Shown here one piece after another: positions 60,848 through 64,000 of a stretch of 64,000 nt of DNA. Below the pieces are notes generated by a model. That model searched no databases. It was not told the DNA's origin and saw only the letters and a list, made by a program, of their open reading frames with translations. Where the stretch lies: positions 1,360,274 through 1,424,273 of the forward strand of contig JACRPS010000003.1 in NCBI GenBank assembly GCA_016223085.1, read 5' to 3'. Position 1 is the first letter of the stretch, and every line of letters begins with the position of its first letter. The position numbers and the translations under genes are program-made. This DNA is from Chloroflexota bacterium. Lineage in GTDB: Bacteria; Chloroflexota; Anaerolineae; Aggregatilineales; Phototrophicaceae.

Positions 60848-61954
60848 CTATCGCACCGCCTCCAGCAGCATTTTGAGCAGTTGCAGCGCCGTCAGGTTGC
60901 GCCATGTTGCGCCGTATTGCAGGTTGGCGGGCGTAAACGTCGCTGCGTCCATCAGGTTCGGCGGCAGTGACGGGTGCACGCCGTCGTAGGCAAGCCCGGC
61001 GTTCGGCAGATCGCGCAGTGCCAGCCAGTAGTTCCACAGCGGCACGCGGTACAGCGCCGCCACCTCCACGATGATGCGGTTGAACACGCGCACCCGGTCG
61101 GCGTACTGCGGCTGCGGTGGAATGGTGCTGAGCACGGGCACGGTGCCGGCCCGCAGCGACATATCTACAATCTCCGAGAGCTGCTGCTGGTACTGTTCCG
61201 GCGTGGTGATGACCACGTCATTGGTGCCGATCATAATCAGCGCAAACGCCGGGCGCGCCGTGCGGTACTCACACGCCAGCGGCGACTCGCCGGGATAACA
61301 GCCGGGCGGCACGTCGCCCCGCCGCAGCAGATCGGCAGCGCGCCAGCCCACGCCCGCCGCCAGCGATTGGCGGCTGAAGGCGCTGTCCCGACCGCTGCCG
61401 AAGAAATCCAGCACCGGCTGCAAATCGGTGTATGCGCCCAGGTGATAGCGGCCTTCACCGAGGGGATGCAGGAATGCCTGATTGACGGTGATGCTATCCC
61501 CAACCTTTGAGAAATAATTGGCGCGGCTGCCGAGAGTCTGCCCCAGGTTAAACACGTCGCGCACGAACGGCGTCACATTCCAGAACAGCGCGCCGTCCAG
61601 AACTGCATCCGGCGTGACCGCTACCACCGGCAGCGCCAGCGGGTCGCCGGCGATTTTGAGCGCCGAGGCGGTCAGCCAGCCACCGCCGTTCGCCAGCGCG
61701 ATCTGGAACCAGGTCGCGGTTACGTCGCGCCCGGTCAGCTTCACCGGCAGCGAGTCCACCCACAGCACAACCGGACTGCTGGGGTCAGGCAGCACGTACA
61801 CCGGCTGCGCGCCGACGACCCAACTAAAGTCATCCTGGGCGAAAGCGACGCCGGCGAGGAGCAGACAGGCTATTACCAGAGCGCCCACCATTTTGGCTGG
61901 GTTTAGCCATCGGACCGTTTTACCCTGGAGCAGCACCGCTTTTTGCCCAATCAT
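60848..61954 (-). CDS. Secreted SGNH/GDSL hydrolase
   Basis: 368 residues (start codon uncertain; the frame could open at 61891). Signal peptide or anchor around residues 20-40 (MVGALVIACLLLAGVAFAQD). An SH3-like N-terminal part (VYVLPDPSSPVVLWVDSLPV, TWFQIALANGGGWLTASALK) precedes the hydrolase: SRANYFSKVGDSITVNQAFL (block I), ALIMIGTNDVVITTPEQYQQ (GTND, block III) and LAYDGVHPSLPPNLMDAATF (block V Asp, His). It likely removes ester groups from surface sugars. Substrate unknown. Confidence 0.82.
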   Translation of the reverse strand: MIGQKAVLLQGKTVRWLNPAKMVGALVIACLLLAGVAFAQDDFSWVVGAQPVYVLPDPSSPVVLWVDSLPVKLTGRDVTATWFQIALANGGGWLTASALKIAGDPLALPVVAVTPDAVLDGALFWNVTPFVRDVFNLGQTLGSRANYFSKVGDSITVNQAFLHPLGEGRYHLGAYTDLQPVLDFFGSGRDSAFSRQSLAAGVGWRAADLLRRGDVPPGCYPGESPLACEYRTARPAFALIMIGTNDVVITTPEQYQQQLSEIVDMSLRAGTVPVLSTIPPQPQYADRVRVFNRIIVEVAALYRVPLWNYWLALRDLPNAGLAYDGVHPSLPPNLMDAATFTPANLQYGATWRNLTALQLLKMLLEAVR

Positions 61955-62000
61955 TCTTTGGTAGTATCTACTGATGATGCCCTAACAGTAAAATCGCAAC

Positions 62001-62021
62001 AAAAAAGCGCCCGTCGGCGCT
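62001..62021 (-). terminator. Rho-independent terminator of the tRNA gene
   Basis: On the minus strand AGCGCC, GACG, GGCGCT then TTTTTT, directly after the tRNA 3' end at 62024. Confidence 0.88.
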
Positions 62022-62023
62022 TG

Positions 62024-62099
62024 TGGGGCAGGTGGGATTCGAACCCACAACCTTACTGATTTTAAGTCAGTTGCCTCCTGCCAATTGGGCCACTGCCCC
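62024..62099 (-). tRNA. tRNA-Leu(UAA) with a short variable loop
   Basis: 76 bases. Acceptor GGGGCAG/CTGCCCC is perfect, discriminator A, CCA not encoded. D arm GCCC-AATTGGCAGG-AGGC has one C-A mismatch. Anticodon stem ACTGA/TCAGT with loop CTTAAAA gives the anticodon TAA, reading the UUA leucine codon, and the loop itself is the usual one of tRNA-Leu(UAA). The T arm is GTGGG-TTCGAAT-CCCAC. The variable loop, AAGGTT, has only six bases, whereas bacterial tRNA-Leu normally has a long (class II) variable arm. An alternative assignment would have to explain the anticodon. Confidence 0.85.
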
Positions 62100-62184
62100 A
62101 ACCATCAGTACGCCTAGTGTAGCAGGTTGCGCGGCCAGCGTCAATCGCATTTTGCGCCGCGCTCATCTACAATCATCAGCCATC

Positions 62185-62715
62185 ATGGCACGACTCCAAC
62201 GGGCATTATCCGAATCCTTTGTGCTGCGCTGGACGCTGGCGACGCTCCCCGGCTGGACCATCGGCCTGTACCTCGGCGCGTGGACGCTGCGTTCGCCCGC
62301 GATTTGCCTGAATGGCGCACTGGCGGCAGCCTGCATCGGTCTGGCGCAGTGGCTGGTGCTGCGGCGGGGTTATGATTTCTCCGGCAGATGGGTGCTGCTT
62401 ACGACTGTTGGCGGCGCGCTGGGGCTGCTGCCGGCGTTTTTCTTCATTTTAACCATTATTTTTGGTGGCCTGGCAGTTTATGCCACCCTTGTGGGACTGA
62501 CATTTGGCGCGGCAATGGGTGGGACGCAGTATCTCTGCCTGCGCCAGTATCCCCGCGCCGAGTGGTGGATTATCGCCAGCGGCCTGGGTGGCGGGCTGGG
62601 TGGGTTGTTGAGCGTGACAACGATCATCGGCGGGCTGCCGCTTGGCCTGCTGCTGGGCGGCATCGCCTATGGCTGGATCACCGGCAGGACGCTCCGGTGG
62701 CTGACGCAGCCGTAA
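62185..62715 (+). CDS. Multi-pass membrane protein
   Basis: 176 residues from the ATG at 62185; no ribosome-binding site, so possibly leaderless. Five to six hydrophobic segments (LATLPGWTIGLYLGAWTLRS, ALAAACIGLAQWLVL, LLTTVGGALGLLPAFFFILT, LVGLTFGAAMGGTQYLCL, LLSVTTIIGGLPLGLLLGGI) with small residues. No family is recognised. It is preceded by the divergent tRNA and overlaps nothing. Confidence 0.65.
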   Translation: MARLQRALSESFVLRWTLATLPGWTIGLYLGAWTLRSPAICLNGALAAACIGLAQWLVLRRGYDFSGRWVLLTTVGGALGLLPAFFFILTIIFGGLAVYATLVGLTFGAAMGGTQYLCLRQYPRAEWWIIASGLGGGLGGLLSVTTIIGGLPLGLLLGGIAYGWITGRTLRWLTQP

Positions 62716-62723
62716 ACGAGGCG

Positions 62724-63674
62724 CTACCGTTTATCACCCGCCGGCGGGATTTTCTTCTGTCCGGCAGCCTTGCGTTTGGCTTCTTCGCGGGCCTTTGTTT
62801 CCGTAATGCCAATGCCAGGATGCCACTCGTCGCCCAGCGCCCCGGCCTGCCGGGTCAGCACCAGCCCGCCCAGGTCGCGGGCAATCCATTCCAGCAGCTT
62901 TGGGTCCACCCAGGTCACGCTATCCACCTGGACGGCGCGCGCGCCGGCTTCCAGGTAATCGCGCGCGTCCTGCTGGCTGTGAATGCCACCCGCGCCAATC
63001 ACCGGCACGTCCAGCCGGTTCGCCAGCAGGCCGACAACCCGCAGCGTGATCGGTTTGACCAGCGGCCCATACACCCGCCCGCTGACCAGCCGCCCGGTAT
63101 TCGGGTCGCGCGCGGTGCCACGCGGTGGCGCAGCAATCACGACCGCGCCCGCGCCGGCGTCGTCCACGGCCCGCGCCAGCGTATACGCATCGTTGAGCGG
63201 CAGGCGCACCAGCAGCGGCTTTTCGGTATGGTTGGCTGCCGCTTTCACCACCTGCTCGGCTTCCTGCCAGGAGCAGTCATCGTTCAGACCGAGTTCAATG
63301 GCATCAACAGCGTCCTCCTCGTCCAGCCGTTCCACGGCCCGCCGCACGTGGTCAACGGTAGTGCCAACCAGATGAAGGATGACCGGCATGGGCAGGCTGT
63401 CCCACAACGCGCGGTACTGGTCGAGGGTGGCGCTCAAGCCCGGATTCGGCAGGCCGGTATGCACCAGGACGCCGGCATCCAGCGGCACAACCCGCGTGCC
63501 GGTGGCCGGCTGCCAGGGCTGGTACGTCACCGGACTGGTGACCAGCGCCCCCAGCTTTTCGAACTTCACCAGATTTTTATACTCGTCCCCAAAGCCGACC
63601 GTGCCCGCTGCCGGCATCACCGGCGAGTCCACGATCAGGCTGTTTTTGCCGGGGCGGGTGATTTCCGTCGCCAT
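62724..63674 (-). CDS. Dihydroorotate-dehydrogenase-like TIM-barrel protein
   Basis: 316 residues with AAGGAA upstream. The N-terminus NSLIVDSPVMPAAGTVGFGD and GALVTSPVTYQPWQP resemble class 1 DHODH; the flavin-phosphate end is RLDVPVIGAGGIHSQQDARD followed by YLEAGARAVQVDSV. The catalytic loop with cysteine or serine and the N-x-S-C-P-N motif are not clear; IELGLNDDCSWQEAEQVV stands in that region. So it may not be a true dihydroorotate dehydrogenase. No pyrimidine genes are adjacent. Confidence 0.7.
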   Translation of the reverse strand: MATEITRPGKNSLIVDSPVMPAAGTVGFGDEYKNLVKFEKLGALVTSPVTYQPWQPATGTRVVPLDAGVLVHTGLPNPGLSATLDQYRALWDSLPMPVILHLVGTTVDHVRRAVERLDEEDAVDAIELGLNDDCSWQEAEQVVKAAANHTEKPLLVRLPLNDAYTLARAVDDAGAGAVVIAAPPRGTARDPNTGRLVSGRVYGPLVKPITLRVVGLLANRLDVPVIGAGGIHSQQDARDYLEAGARAVQVDSVTWVDPKLLEWIARDLGGLVLTRQAGALGDEWHPGIGITETKAREEAKRKAAGQKKIPPAGDKR

Positions 63675-63725
63675 TCGCGTTTCCTTCTACCCATCCGGTT
63701 GCAGTAGGGGCGTGCCGATGCGCGC

Positions 63726-63749
63726 CCAGGGCGATCACACAGGGTCGCC
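63726..63749. repeat. Small inverted repeat between convergent/co-directional genes
   Basis: AGGGCGA, a ten-base centre, TCGCCCT, then AC. Together with GTAGGGGCG at 63704 it looks like a decayed member of the palindrome family. Confidence 0.45.
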
Positions 63750-63766
63750 CTACGGTAACATCTCGT

Positions 63767-64000
63767 TTACGGCTGCCACGCGCCTGCCGTGCGCAGCAGA
63801 TCAGCAAAGGCGTCACGCGGGGGTTCGCCGCGTGGTTCCGGCCATGCCCGCCGCACCGACTCCACCGTTCGCAGCGCCTCGCGCACCGTCTGGAGCTGGC
63901 GGCGGCGTTTAAACAGCGCGTGCTGTGAAACGTGGCACTCCATTGCCTGCACTTTGGCTTCGGCCCAGGGGCGGATGTCGAGCGCCAGGTGCGCCGGTTC
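63767..64000 (-). CDS. PIG-L-type deacetylase, C-terminal part cut by window edge
   Basis: The frame is open to the window end, giving 77 visible residues before the stop at 63767: EPAHLALDIRPWAEAKVQAM, ECHVSQHALFKRRRQLQTVR and a final DAFADLLRTAGAWQP. The DI-x-x-x-x-x-K-x-x-A-x-x-x-H-x-SQ pattern is the C-terminal signature of PIG-L/LmbE N-acetylglucosamine deacetylases, which remove acetyl groups from sugar amines. The catalytic N-terminus lies outside the window. Confidence 0.72.
   Translation of the reverse strand, partial: EPAHLALDIRPWAEAKVQAMECHVSQHALFKRRRQLQTVREALRTVESVRRAWPEPRGEPPRDAFADLLRTAGAWQP

Noticed and set aside
62024-62099. tRNA as an ochre suppressor explaining the two in-frame TAA codons
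   Set aside because: With the standard seven-base loop the anticodon is UAA, which pairs with UUA, not with the stop codon UAA (which would need UUA in the anticodon).

Overview
The window is 64 kb of dense, GC-rich bacterial chromosome (about 60% G+C by eye). It carries roughly 57 intact protein genes, four disrupted or remnant genes and one tRNA. I see no prophage, CRISPR array, rRNA or transposase. The gene set suggests a member of the Chloroflexota, probably Anaerolineae-like: many PAS/GAF histidine kinases, TPR-membrane-propeller proteins, an R3H/AAA ATPase, secreted proteins with PPC-type domains, and many intergenic palindromes. That assignment is inference from gene content; there is no rRNA here to confirm it.

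Layout. 0-2.5 kb: small membrane proteins, then an AT-richer foreign pair, a frameshifted TcmP gene convergent with a DUF5131 (Gp37/Gp68) gene. 2.5-12.7 kb: a secreted CAP protein, ilvD, and a one-base-overlapping operon (nucleotidyltransferase/GHMP-kinase fusion, GNAT with an in-frame stop, larA), then an R3H/AAA ATPase and a GNAT-like gene with an in-frame TAA near its 5' end. 12.9-19.3 kb: DoxX, a PAS kinase, SnoaL, a Rossmann reductase and a roadblock/V4R/response-regulator operon. 20-26 kb: a CrtC/AttH-like lipocalin, an nfeD-SPFH pair and a two-component system. 26-33 kb: thrS, Nudix, rhodanese, a large PAS kinase and cdsA. 33.3-37.4 kb: four consecutive paralogues with a TPR-like N-terminus and a membrane anchor, two of them with extracellular beta-propellers, followed by a chemoreceptor. 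38-50 kb: HEAT-repeat, SH3/Excalibur, AlkA-like, methyltransferase, ornithine-decarboxylase-fold, a five-repeat secreted protein and a glycosidase. 50-64 kb: TetR with yceI and two operators, creatininase, FHA, a SelW-like selenoprotein gene with an in-frame UGA, a solute-binding protein, a PPC-repeat protein, holA, two SGNH hydrolases, an odd tRNA-Leu(UAA), a DHODH-like protein and a truncated PIG-L deacetylase.

Two layers of small repeats run through the intergenic DNA. One is a family of about 20 palindromes with arms close to GTAGGGGC/GCCCCTAC and a centre that changes on both arms together; some sit inside larger MITE-like units or run into genes. The other is a set of heptanucleotide tandem repeats of different sequence but the same period, several ending exactly at a start or stop codon. 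The strongest single finding is the SelW-type selenoprotein gene at 53226-53525, whose Cys-x-x-Sec codon is an in-frame TGA followed by a hairpin that fits the bacterial SECIS model.
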